From positions 1 to 29,892 of the forward strand of contig NZ_CP101113.1 in the NCBI RefSeq assembly GCF_024297065.1: DNA of 29,892 bases, written 5' to 3'. The position numbers were made by a program, and so were the translations under genes. The DNA comes from Bartonella harrusi. GTDB lineage: Bacteria; Pseudomonadota; Alphaproteobacteria; Rhizobiales; Rhizobiaceae. The notes under the pieces are model-generated. The model searched no databases. It was given only the letters and a program-made list of their open reading frames with translations, and had not been told where the DNA came from. How positions within the stretch are numbered: the first letter of the stretch is position 1; every line of letters starts with the position of its first letter. Shown here piece after piece: positions 7,931 through 14,273 of the stretch.

Positions 7931-8652
7931 CAAACATCCACATGACCTTACAAGGCAAAGGGGGGGTTGGTAAATCCTTTGTAGCTAGTCTTGTAATGCA
8001 ATATTTATTAGAAAATAAAATAGAAGTTAAGGGAATAGATACTGATCCAGTTAATCAAACTTTTGCTAATTATAAAAACTTTAATGTTAAGCATTTGAAA
8101 CTTCTTGAACAAAGCGTGGTTATTCCTCGTAATTTTGATACCCTTATGGAGGAATTACTGAATTCTAATTGCCAATATGTTATTGACAATGGAGCCACAA
8201 CATTTTTACCATTGGCATATTATTTAAAAGAAAATGAAGCTTTTGATATATTATCCGCTGCTAAAAAGAATGTAATTATCCATACAATTATCACTGGTGG
8301 TCAAGCGTTAGCAGACACCCTTTCTGGATTATTTTCCATATGTACACAAATTCCCAAAACAGCAGATATTGTTGTTTGGAAAAATGAATTTTTTGGACCT
8401 ATAAAAGCCAATGAAAAAAGCTTTGAAGAGATGAAAGTGTTTCAAGAAACCAAAGAAAGAATTTCTGCTATTATCACAATTCCTCAACAAACATCCAGCA
8501 CATTTGGTGAGGATATCAAAACAATGCTTGATAAAAAACTTACTTTTAATGAAGTTACTAATTCAAACGAATTTAGTATTATGGCTAAAAGCCGTTTAGC
8601 TCGTGTTAAAAACATTTTATTTGAACAAATATCCACTATTCCAGGAATATGA
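7927..8652 (+). CDS. traL: TraL, ParA-like ATPase of the IncP transfer region
   Basis: The 241-residue protein opens MTNIHMTLQGKGGVGKSFVAS, a deviant Walker A of the ParA/MinD group, followed by KGIDTDPVNQTFANY (motif A'). A third motif, YVIDNGATTFLPL, has Asn-Gly where true ParA proteins usually have Asp-x-Pro. This pattern belongs to TraL, the ATPase between traK and traM in IncP plasmids; its exact role in transfer is not settled. Neighbours and overlaps agree: ATGA with traK, 1-base gap to traM. It is a conjugation gene rather than a second partition system. Confidence 0.88.
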   Translation: MTNIHMTLQGKGGVGKSFVASLVMQYLLENKIEVKGIDTDPVNQTFANYKNFNVKHLKLLEQSVVIPRNFDTLMEELLNSNCQYVIDNGATTFLPLAYYLKENEAFDILSAAKKNVIIHTIITGGQALADTLSGLFSICTQIPKTADIVVWKNEFFGPIKANEKSFEEMKVFQETKERISAIITIPQQTSSTFGEDIKTMLDKKLTFNEVTNSNEFSIMAKSRLARVKNILFEQISTIPGI

Positions 8653-8653
8653 A

Positions 8654-9126
8654 ATGTCTGTAGATATTGATGCCATTCGGCAAAAAATAACCAAAGAATT
8701 TAATCAACTAATCCCCCCAAATGATCCAGTTCTTATAACCGTTTTTTTATCTGATATAATGCTAAATTCGGCTTTAAAAACACTTCATGATCATCAAAAC
8801 CAAATGATCAGTTATATTTTAACAGCACGTAATGCCATGGTAGAAGAAGAAAAAAAAAACAGCTGGAAAATTAATAACTGAAGCCGCAATATATATAAGA
8901 AAAGAAATTAATGAAGAAGTACGTAAAAATTTAAATTCTATTTCTGAACAAATGCGATTACATGAAACTTCATTATCACAATTATCTTCTATAGAATCGA
9001 ACAAAAATGAAAATACAGAATTTTTTTTAAAAAAAAATAAGAGGTTATACAACACTTATTGTGATTAGTTTATTAGCAAATATGCTTTGTTTTTTTGCTT
9101 TTATAATACACTATTATATACATTAA
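8654..9126 (+). pseudogene. traM: traM-like gene interrupted by two homopolymer frameshifts
   Basis: The first frame (8654-8881) reads MSVDIDAIRQKITKEF..NDPVLITVFLSDIML, like the start of IncP TraM (MSDDFDALIKRIAEKH..DDPILILQTINERLM), and ends early. Skipping one A in the A10 tract 8850-8859 opens a second frame (TAGKLITEAAIYIRKEINEEVRK..), rich in predicted helix. Skipping one A in the A9 tract 9029-9037 opens a third: IRGYTTLIVISLLANMLCF then FAFIIHYYIH, a membrane helix ending at 9126. The joined protein of about 155 residues has the TraM layout of soluble helical part plus C-terminal membrane anchor. Either the gene is decayed, the sequence has homopolymer errors, or RNA polymerase slippage restores the frame. 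Confidence 0.75.
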
Positions 9127-9159
9127 AATTTAAATTTAGAGATAATAAATTCTAATAAG

Positions 9160-9191
9160 AAAGCCGCATCTCTATAAGATACGGCTTTTTC
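9160..9191 (+). terminator. Rho-independent terminator after traK-L-M
   Basis: AAGCCGCATCT and AGATACGGCTT form an imperfect stem closed by CTATA and followed by a T-run. It lies just after the traM end at 9126. On the minus strand the same stem follows the hexapeptide-gene end less closely and has only a weak T-run. Confidence 0.75.
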
Positions 9192-9227
9192 TGTGCTTTT
9201 AAAGCAAGCGCCCCCCGCGCCTGTTAT

Positions 9228-9851
9228 TTACGCTGCTTGATTTTCAACAATCTTTACAACTGTATCGCCTTCATAGACTTCACAATTTTTAGAAACAAAA
9301 ATGAGGTCACTATGTCTTTTTAATCTTGCATTGCCATAGACTCTACCTCTAATGGTAAAATAACCTGAAATTTTAGCATTCCCATAAACAGATCCATAAA
9401 CATCAGTATGACAACCCACATTAGCATTCCCATAAACCTTGCCATAAATTTTTGCTGCTCCGCATATAACGGCATTATCACAAACTTGTGCTTTTGGCTT
9501 AATACGAGCAGAACCTAAGACTTTTGCATTTCCATAAACATGAGCATTGTCATAAACTCTACCGTGAATATAAACACGGGTTTTATCACATACATAAGCA
9601 TTCCCATAAACATGACCAGCTATAGCGGCATTATCACAAACTTGTGCATTGTCATAAACACGCCCCTCACCTAAAACCAATGCATTACCAGCAACCCAGC
9701 AATTTCCTTCATGAGAGAGGTTTTCTTCTTTTTCAATAAAACCACCTAATTCACCAGCCTTAACATTTCCAAAATCTTTTAAGGCACGAATGCGATAAAG
9801 TGTGACACCTTCAATTTTTCTGGTTTCTTCTGTAAATTCATATTTTTTCAT
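9228..9851 (-). CDS. Hexapeptide-repeat (left-handed beta-helix) protein, phage-type
   Basis: The 207-residue product starts MKKYEFTEETRKIEGVTLYRIRALKDFGNVKAGELGG, a common N-terminal module of small phage-associated proteins. It then runs into many degenerate hexapeptides such as VYDNAQVCDNAAIAGHVYGNA and KIYGKVYGNANVG, the signature of a left-handed beta-helix. No catalytic acyltransferase region is evident, so an enzyme role is not supported. I recall similar proteins as frequent in Bartonella genomes, often near prophage genes (from memory, unchecked). I choose ATG 9851 for the module boundary; the frame stays open to TTG 9911, and an AAGGAG lies too far upstream (about 9877) to serve this ATG. 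It stands alone between the traM terminator and a long leader, so its link to plasmid functions is unknown. Confidence 0.75.
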   Translation of the reverse strand: MKKYEFTEETRKIEGVTLYRIRALKDFGNVKAGELGGFIEKEENLSHEGNCWVAGNALVLGEGRVYDNAQVCDNAAIAGHVYGNAYVCDKTRVYIHGRVYDNAHVYGNAKVLGSARIKPKAQVCDNAVICGAAKIYGKVYGNANVGCHTDVYGSVYGNAKISGYFTIRGRVYGNARLKRHSDLIFVSKNCEVYEGDTVVKIVENQAA

Positions 9852-10085
9852 TGGAATTTCTTTCTTATCGTAGTTTTGAATTGACTCCTTATAAAGAAGC
9901 CGGGTGCTCAAAACACGGCGATAAGTCCGTTGCTACACTTTTCCCATAAAGGGTATTGTATGGTGTAACCACACCCGACAAAATCATTATATGTCTTTAG
10001 AACATAAAAGACAGTCAGTTTTTTAAAACATGGGAAAGATTGTTTCGTAATCTATCCGCTTATCGTTAAGTGTTTTGACCACTTG
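9852..10085 (-). promoter_or_regulatory. Long structured 5' leader of the hexapeptide-repeat gene
   Basis: From the promoter at 10092-10120 the transcript would have a leader of roughly 230 nt. Its second half can fold into a multibranched structure: GTCGGGTG (about 9980) pairs with CACCCGGC (about 9899), enclosing hairpins GGTGT-GGTT-ACACC, CCC-TTTAT-GGG and AACGG/CCGTGTT. The AAGGAG at about 9877 follows this fold directly. A cis-acting RNA controlling translation is a reasonable reading; no known riboswitch class is recognised. Confidence 0.45.
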
Positions 10086-10091
10086 AATATT

Positions 10092-10120
10092 TATATAGCA
10101 AAATACGTATTTATTGTCAA
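10092..10120 (-). promoter_or_regulatory. Sigma-70-type promoter with palindromic spacer
   Basis: On the minus strand: TTGACA, 17 bases, TATATA. The spacer contains the 12-base palindrome AAATACGTATTT, a likely operator for a repressor. It drives the hexapeptide gene leader. Confidence 0.7.
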
Positions 10121-10239
10121 TTGTTTTTTACTCTTTTTTTGATATTTTTTATAATATTTTCAAATATTTATATCATAAAAGACCTTATAATTTTCTCAGT
10201 TTTTTTCTCTTTAAGTGCCCTTCCAAGCTCTTCGTTTTA
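10121..10239. other. AT-rich intergenic stretch without recognisable genes
   Basis: This is a low-complexity A+T sequence upstream of the promoter at 10092-10120. I see no gene, repeat or convincing signal in it. Confidence 0.5.
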
Positions 10240-10390
10240 ATCATGATTCCGGAGCCGCGTGAGAGGGACAAAACAAGCCGTTAGGGTTCTTTGTCAAGGA
10301 CGCCGGTAGGCGCCCTGTAAGGGTTTCCTTGACCATAAGAACCAAGGATTGTTAGTCCCCTCATAAAACGCGGGTCTGGTGTCATGATTT
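10240..10390. other. Large folded element (RNA or DNA), unassigned
   Basis: This is more GC-rich than its surroundings. An outer stem pairs CCGGAGCCGCGT (from 10249) with ACGCGGGTCTGG (near 10368-10379) with a single mismatch plus one wobble. Inside it GAGGGAC pairs with GTCCCCTC. The centre has GGTTCTT and GTCAAGGA (about 10285-10302) facing TCCTTGAC and AAGAACC (about 10327-10345), plus small hairpins on GGCGCC sequence. Being near symmetric, it could act on either strand. It may be a mobile-like intergenic repeat, a structured RNA, or part of replication control next to repC. Confidence 0.5.
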
Positions 10391-10419
10391 TGGTGAGCGT
10401 TCCTGAGAGTTTGAGAGGC

Positions 10420-10440
10420 GGACAGCCTCTCATTAAAAAA
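10420..10440. other. Perfect hairpin GAGAGGC-GGACA-GCCTCTC
   Basis: A 7-bp perfect stem with a 5-base loop lies between the folded element and the 30-base regulator remnant. On the minus strand a T-run precedes rather than follows it, so it is not a clear terminator in either direction. Confidence 0.4.
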
Positions 10441-10455
10441 GCGTAACGAAGTGAC

Positions 10456-10485
10456 GCAATTTTATGGTTGATTTCTGAGTAAAAT
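10456..10485 (+). repeat. 30-base exact copy of the 3' end of the XRE regulator gene
   Basis: These 30 bases are identical to 29331-29360, which encode the last residues (KAILWLISE) and stop of the XRE regulator. No helix-turn-helix coding is seen upstream here, so it is a remnant of a lost regulator copy or a recombination scar. Confidence 0.85.
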
Positions 10486-10626
10486 AATTTTGTTGCTAAA
10501 TGATAAATTATCATATAGAGCCTTTTAAGGGAAAAGGTTGTTAGCATGGAATCTCCCCGCGGAGAATTTATATTCAACCTTTTCCTTCATTTTAAAACCA
10601 TAAAATTGTATTTTTCATCTCTTTTG

Positions 10627-11985
10627 TTAAGCAAATTTATTGTGATTTTTAGGCATTTCCAATTTTTTGAGAACTTTATTTAACTCCGATTTAAACAGGG
10701 GTATTTTTTCATCATTTGAATTGATTTTGTTATTTTCTGCTATGGGAAAATCATGAAGTTTCCCTTTAAATTCTTCATCCAACAAAGCATAGAAAGAACG
10801 CTCTAAGTAGAGTTCACCTTTGTTTTCTTTAGCAATCATCCCACGTAAATATCCACCCGGTGATTTAATAATTTCCTTGCAATGTTTTTCGACGATAAGA
10901 GCAATAGCGAGAGCTGTTTTTTTAATCCCCATAGTTTGTTTAGCTTCTTGAAGGGCATGAGGAGAAATCCCTTTCATTTTTGCTAAGAGCTCCATAGAAC
11001 CGATTAAATCCCTTTCCGATTGCAATCCATGTTTGAGGAACCTAGCCGTATTAGGCAAAGCTTGTGCTAAAAATTTAGGCTTGATTTGAAGCAATTCAGA
11101 TTCTTTTGATGGTAAATCACCTTCGGTTTTGCCTTTCTGTTTATTTTCATAAGCCTTTTTATCATGACCGAAGGTCATGTTATTAATTTGAGTGTGTTCA
11201 GATTTTTCTGAACACTCCTTTTTGTTACAATTACTTTTATAGTTATGGGTTGTATGTTCTATGTGTATCTTGTCAGCAAGATGCCTGTATCTTGTTTTTT
11301 CTATTTTTTCCTTAAATCCTCGTTGCAAAATCCATTCCAAGAGATGGCTTGCTTTTTGCAATTTTTCAAAAGAAGCTTTGGCTGGTCGACCAATAATATC
11401 CATGATTTTTTGCATTCTAGCAAAAAGCAAAGCTGTAAAAGAGGTCGTAGTTTTCATTTCCTTATAAGAATCTTTAATTTGCCGCACCAATCCACGAAAA
11501 TAATGCAAAGCGTCTTCCTGTTTTTCTTTCTCTTTCAATACTACATCAACTTTTTGCTTAAGTTCATCGTATCGAGCGACAAGAATACGCAAATCAATAC
11601 CACAAGCTATCTCGTTATCCTTACTATGCACTGAATAACGTTTAAAGTTACTAGAATCGCGCATAACAATTAAACCATTATCATAAAGACGTGAAAGCAA
11701 GTAACTCACCCGTGATTGACTACGATTAATGTCAGAACTAAGTTTTCTATTACTTTTGAAAACAAGTGGAACTCCACCTTTTTCAAATGAGGCTTTTGGG
11801 GCGGTATTTAACAACTCAAGAAGAAGTTCGACTTCAGTTTCTTTAAGAAGCTTAGTTTTTTTCATGTTTTTAGCCAATCCAATTAATTGTCCACGGCTTA
11901 CAAACCCCATCTGAGCACTATCAGCTATCTTTCTATATTCTATATGATGTGCATCTATCCGTCTTCCCGATATTTTATTAACCAT
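10627..11985 (-). CDS. repC: RepC replication initiator (repABC type)
   Basis: RepC is the initiator of alphaproteobacterial repABC replicons and acts on an origin inside its own gene. The 452-residue product has the typical N-terminal winged-helix domain: FVSRGQLIGLAKNMKKTKLLKETEVELLLELLNTAPKASFEKG, then VFKSNRKLSSDINRSQSRVSYLLSRLYDNGLIVMRDSSNFKRY. A helical middle follows, then a low-complexity linker (about residues 235-290), then the conserved C-terminal region with SPGGYLRGMIAKENKGEL. No repA or repB precedes it; partition is supplied by the unlinked parA locus. The leader (11986-12270) holds a hairpin and a probable antisense RNA. The linker DNA contains dyads that may be the origin. 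Confidence 0.92.
   Translation of the reverse strand: MVNKISGRRIDAHHIEYRKIADSAQMGFVSRGQLIGLAKNMKKTKLLKETEVELLLELLNTAPKASFEKGGVPLVFKSNRKLSSDINRSQSRVSYLLSRLYDNGLIVMRDSSNFKRYSVHSKDNEIACGIDLRILVARYDELKQKVDVVLKEKEKQEDALHYFRGLVRQIKDSYKEMKTTTSFTALLFARMQKIMDIIGRPAKASFEKLQKASHLLEWILQRGFKEKIEKTRYRHLADKIHIEHTTHNYKSNCNKKECSEKSEHTQINNMTFGHDKKAYENKQKGKTEGDLPSKESELLQIKPKFLAQALPNTARFLKHGLQSERDLIGSMELLAKMKGISPHALQEAKQTMGIKKTALAIALIVEKHCKEIIKSPGGYLRGMIAKENKGELYLERSFYALLDEEFKGKLHDFPIAENNKINSNDEKIPLFKSELNKVLKKLEMPKNHNKFA
11119..11217. other. Cluster of inverted repeats inside repC: candidate oriV
   Basis: Within the poorly conserved linker of repC lie CATGACC-GAA-GGTCATG (11163-11179), a long hairpin built on GTTCAGA-TTTT-TCTGAAC (11190-11217), and a 9-base inverted pair ACCTTCGGT (11119-11127)/ACCGAAGGT (11167-11175), all in AT-rich DNA. 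In repABC plasmids the replication origin lies inside repC, commonly in such an AT-rich dyad region. The role is inferred. Confidence 0.45.
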
Positions 11986-11997
11986 AACTTTTTAAAA

Positions 11998-12012
11998 CCT
12001 CTCTTTTAGAGG
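11998..12012 (-). promoter_or_regulatory. repC leader hairpin (S-element-like attenuator)
   Basis: On the repC mRNA, CCTCT-AAAAG-AGAGG forms a hairpin whose 3' arm is the best Shine-Dalgarno match (GAGAGG), followed by TTTT, 13 bases before the repC ATG. In repABC replicons a stem of this kind forms when the antisense RNA binds, ending transcription or hiding the ribosome site. The element is visible; the mechanism is by analogy. Confidence 0.55.
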
Positions 12013-12053
12013 CAAAAAAATGTTAAAAATATCCCCTTTCTACAAAATTTCTC

Positions 12054-12082
12054 TTGCAGAATGCATCACGATAAATTAATAT
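12054..12082 (+). promoter_or_regulatory. Promoter of the probable ctRNA
   Basis: TTGCAG, 17 bases, TAATAT on the plus strand, antisense to the repC leader and 49 bases before the terminator hairpin at 12131. Confidence 0.55.
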
Positions 12083-12088
12083 GGGAAT

Positions 12089-12165
12089 TACGTTTTTAAT
12101 TTAATTTATCGCTTACGATATTCTTGAAAGCCCTTCTGTTGAAGCAGAGGGGTTTTTATTTTTTT
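12089..12165 (+). ncRNA. Probable countertranscribed RNA controlling repC
   Basis: A transcript of about 75 nt would start near 12089 and end at a clean terminator: CCCTTCTG (12131-12138), loop TTGAAG, CAGAGGGG (12145-12152), then a T-run to 12165. It is fully antisense to the repC leader. Most repABC plasmids carry such an RNA between repB and repC, where it represses repC and sets copy number and incompatibility. Boundaries are predicted from the promoter and terminator only. Confidence 0.65.
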
Positions 12166-12235
12166 GCCATAGTACTGTCCTCGTATTGCCCTCTATTTGA
12201 GAGACTCACCACCTTACATAGCGAGTCAAGATAGA

Positions 12236-12269
12236 ACTATATTGAAAAGTGAAATATTTTCAATATAGT
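12236..12269 (-). promoter_or_regulatory. 34-base perfect inverted repeat over the probable repC promoter
   Basis: ACTATATTGAAAA (12236-12248) and TTTTCAATATAGT (12257-12269) are perfect inverted arms with an 8-base spacer. On the minus strand the same bases give TTGAAA, 16 bases, TATAGT, a plausible repC promoter, so the dyad would be an operator. It also follows the stop of the gene at 12290 and could be a terminator stem, though no T-run follows it. Confidence 0.55.
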
Positions 12270-12289
12270 AAATTTAGATCCCCGTCTTC

Positions 12290-12736
12290 CTATTCTTCAA
12301 GTTTAATATCATTTGTGAAAACAATAGGCTTATTACTAAAAACAAAGTTTGGATTGATAAAATACCAAGCTCTATGATCTTGTTTAGCAATAATACCAGC
12401 TTTTTCTAATTCCGCTATACCACGAAAAAAAGTCGTTGGTGATAATTCTAGTTTTCTTTCTTGTGCAGCAAGAAACGTTCTTAAAACAGCTTTATCTAAA
12501 AGCACAGCATTTGTACGAATGAGTTTGTTTTGGAGTATCCAAGCCAAAACCATAAAAACTTTTATTCCTGCTGCTTTAAGATCAAAAATGAGCGCAATAT
12601 TGACAATAATCTGTTCTTTAGGGTCCTCAAGAGAAACTACAATATCATTAACGAAAGGACTTTGATTGTACCTAACGGTTTGCTTTCTTTGTTTGTCTGA
12701 TATACTAACAGTCATTTGTGGTAATACAATTGTCAT
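12290..12736 (-). CDS. RepL-like winged-helix replication/regulatory protein
   Basis: The 148-residue product ends with a winged-helix-like segment, LSPTTFFRGIAELEKAGIIAKQDHRAWYFINPNFVFSNK. The phrase AGIIAK..YFINPNFVF is close to the C-terminal signature of RepL-type plasmid initiators (..YxINPxxxFxG). The middle (IVNIALIFDLKAAGIKVFMVLAWILQNK) is helical. It is divergent from a distant paralogue at 12841-13353. The two could be alternative initiators, or DNA-binding copy-control proteins acting on the dyad at 12236-12269. I do not see which initiator, this or RepC, is the main one; RepC is full length. Confidence 0.6.
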   Translation of the reverse strand: MTIVLPQMTVSISDKQRKQTVRYNQSPFVNDIVVSLEDPKEQIIVNIALIFDLKAAGIKVFMVLAWILQNKLIRTNAVLLDKAVLRTFLAAQERKLELSPTTFFRGIAELEKAGIIAKQDHRAWYFINPNFVFSNKPIVFTNDIKLEE

Positions 12737-12840
12737 ATTATAAAATTAAGAAATTTAGATTTGAAATGATTCTTCAGTAATTGTCAAATTTATTTTTAAT
12801 TTTTCTGAAAAAAAGATTCAGTTCTTATGCGGATATTCAA

Positions 12841-13353
12841 ATGAAAGAAAGTAAGTTACAACAAGATCGATATTCTCCATATGAAAATCCTTTTCTTAAT
12901 AAACATGAAATTTTTAGTGATAATCAGGTTATTAAGACACATATCACGCAGCAGAAATTACTCAATCCCGATACTGGTAAAACAGAAGTTGTACCTACAA
13001 TTCATGTTATAGATAAAAAAGACGAGCAAAATTTTGTAAAAATATATGCCGCAGGAATTCAAGCTATTTTTGATCTCTCTCGTACTGGCTACAGAGCTCT
13101 TATATTAGCTTTGCAAGCATATCATACCAATCAAGGTAAGAATGATGGAAGCATCACTCTTATTTGGTATGATGGGGGTGTTAATGGGAAAAAACTAGAT
13201 ATGACTGATAGAACATTCTACAGTGGCTTAAAAGAACTAACAAACAAGGGAATTTTAAAACCAAAATTACCTAATCAATATTGGGTCAATCCCCTTCTAT
13301 TCTTTAAAGGAAATCAAATTACTTTTATAAAAGAATATCAAACAGATCTCTAA
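12841..13353 (+). CDS. RepL-like winged-helix replication/regulatory protein (paralogue)
   Basis: The 170-residue product has a variable N-terminus with a segment reminiscent of RepL proteins (QQKLLNPDTGKTEVVPTIHVI). It then has a helical core FVKIYAAGIQAIFDLSRTGYRALILALQAY and the winged-helix end LDMTDRTFYSGLKELTNKGILKPKLPNQYWVNPLLFFKGNQ, which matches the RepL C-terminal signature better than its neighbour does. ATG 12841 is chosen because the upstream open frame to 12781 begins at a TTG with no ribosome site and encodes nothing family-like. It shares the divergent promoter region 12737-12840 with the gene on the minus strand. Confidence 0.65.
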   Translation: MKESKLQQDRYSPYENPFLNKHEIFSDNQVIKTHITQQKLLNPDTGKTEVVPTIHVIDKKDEQNFVKIYAAGIQAIFDLSRTGYRALILALQAYHTNQGKNDGSITLIWYDGGVNGKKLDMTDRTFYSGLKELTNKGILKPKLPNQYWVNPLLFFKGNQITFIKEYQTDL

Positions 13354-13372
13354 GATTTTACTAAAAAATGAC

Positions 13373-13400
13373 TTGTATAATTTTTCGTTTTTTGTATATT
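13373..13400 (+). promoter_or_regulatory. Candidate promoter for the 13441 gene
   Basis: TTGTAT, 16 bases, TATATT, about 40 bases upstream of the GTG start. This is a modest match in AT-rich DNA. Confidence 0.35.
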
Positions 13401-13440
13401 TTAAAGAAGTTAAGTGCGAATAATTACAAGGGGGGAATCC

Positions 13441-13695
13441 GTGAATAACGCACAAATAAGCAAAAAAACATTGGTCCTTTTTCTTTTATGGCTTCGTGGT
13501 CCATTAAGATTAGTATTAAGCATCATGGTTATTTTAAGTTTTATTGGGTTAGCAATAATTCCCATTTCAGCGTCGCTTTCAGCCCATGGATGGACAAGAG
13601 AAGCCGTACATCTTACAATCTCATTGTTCGTATTTAGTTTTAGTTGTTTTCTTTTAATTATGTACTATGACAAACTCATACGATATCTTTCCTAA
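13441..13695 (+). CDS. Small two-helix membrane protein, unknown function
   Basis: The 84-residue product has two hydrophobic segments, LRLVLSIMVILSFIGLAIIP and HLTISLFVFSFSCFLLIMYY, joined by a short periplasmic or cytoplasmic loop, and ends DKLIRYLS. GTG 13441 is chosen because AAGGGGGG lies 6 bases before it; an ATG at 13414 would bury that site. It is followed by the entry-exclusion gene on the same strand, between the replication genes and the trb operon, so a role in mating or surface exclusion is possible. I do not recognise the family. Confidence 0.7.
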   Translation: MNNAQISKKTLVLFLLWLRGPLRLVLSIMVILSFIGLAIIPISASLSAHGWTREAVHLTISLFVFSFSCFLLIMYYDKLIRYLS

Positions 13696-13803
13696 TTTTT
13701 TACTATTTCACTCATAACACTAATCAAAAAATTGATAAAAATAAAAATCCCATCTTTTTAGGGGAATAATATTAATATATAAAATCTTTAAAAGGGGAAA
13801 AAA

Positions 13804-14037
13804 ATGAAAAAAATCATTTTCTTATGCATAGCTATATTATTTGTAGCTGGTTGTGAAAAAACATACAGCGTAGAAGAATTTAAAAATAATGAGAAATTGA
13901 GGAAAGAATGGGGGCCAAAATGTTTACTTGGGGGCGTCGTAAAAGAAACCAAAAATTGTCAAAATTTACTACAAGCAGATAATGAAATGTTTTCCTCTCA
14001 AGAACCTGTTAATTCCCGTCCAGGAGCAGAATTTTGA
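13804..14037 (+). CDS. eexN: EexN-type entry-exclusion lipoprotein
   Basis: A plasmid-bearing cell uses this kind of lipoprotein to refuse a second copy. The 77-residue precursor has a lipobox, AILFVAGC (acylated Cys17), and the family pattern YSVEEFKNNEKLRKEWGPKC..NCQNLLQA with two cysteines. The Shine-Dalgarno AAAGGGG sits upstream of the ATG. It takes the functional place of TrbK in IncP plasmids but is on the opposite strand from trbJ and trbL, 1.7 kb from trbJ. Its last ten residues, PVNSRPGAEF, are identical to the C-terminus of TrbJ, with different codons at four of the ten positions, which points to selection on the peptide. Confidence 0.85.
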   Translation: MKKIIFLCIAILFVAGCEKTYSVEEFKNNEKLRKEWGPKCLLGGVVKETKNCQNLLQADNEMFSSQEPVNSRPGAEF

Positions 14038-14063
14038 AATAAATAAGCGCAATATGAAAGATG

Positions 14064-14273
14064 TTATAATTTCTTTCTTTTTTTAGATAATCTTAATGGT
14101 AAGATCCTTAGCCATAATCTAAAAAGGAATACAATGAGCGGTTCTTCCGTCCATTTTTTCTCCATTTCAGCTAGATAAACTCTAAAGTGTGTTTTTCTTA
14201 AAAGTTTTCCTAAACATAAAAATAAAGATGCTACTATTATGGATAAGGTTACAAAAATTAAAAAATATTTCAT
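14064..14273 (-). CDS. Small basic membrane protein at the end of the trb operon
   Basis: The 69-residue product has an N-terminal membrane helix (FLIFVTLSIIVASLFLCLG), a second weakly hydrophobic stretch (PLIVFLFRLWLRILPL), and a very basic end (RLSKKRKKL). Its ATG overlaps the trbL stop (TAATG), so it is translated with trbL. It has no lipobox, so it is not an obvious VirB7 or TrbK. The function is unknown; the position makes a mating-channel accessory likely. It converges with eexN, 26 bases away. Confidence 0.65.
   Translation of the reverse strand: MKYFLIFVTLSIIVASLFLCLGKLLRKTHFRVYLAEMEKKWTEEPLIVFLFRLWLRILPLRLSKKRKKL

Noticed and set aside
7927..8652. Second plasmid partition ParA
   Set aside because: Gene order traK-L-M next to oriT and the altered third motif identify it as TraL.
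8819..9055. Minus-strand 78-codon open frame opposite traM
   Set aside because: It is Phe-rich because it reads the complement of the A-tracts; the plus-strand TraM similarity is better supported.
10281..10577. Open frame of 98 codons on the minus strand
   Set aside because: It runs across the folded element and the XRE-gene remnant, has no ribosome site, and its codons simply translate inverted-repeat sequence.
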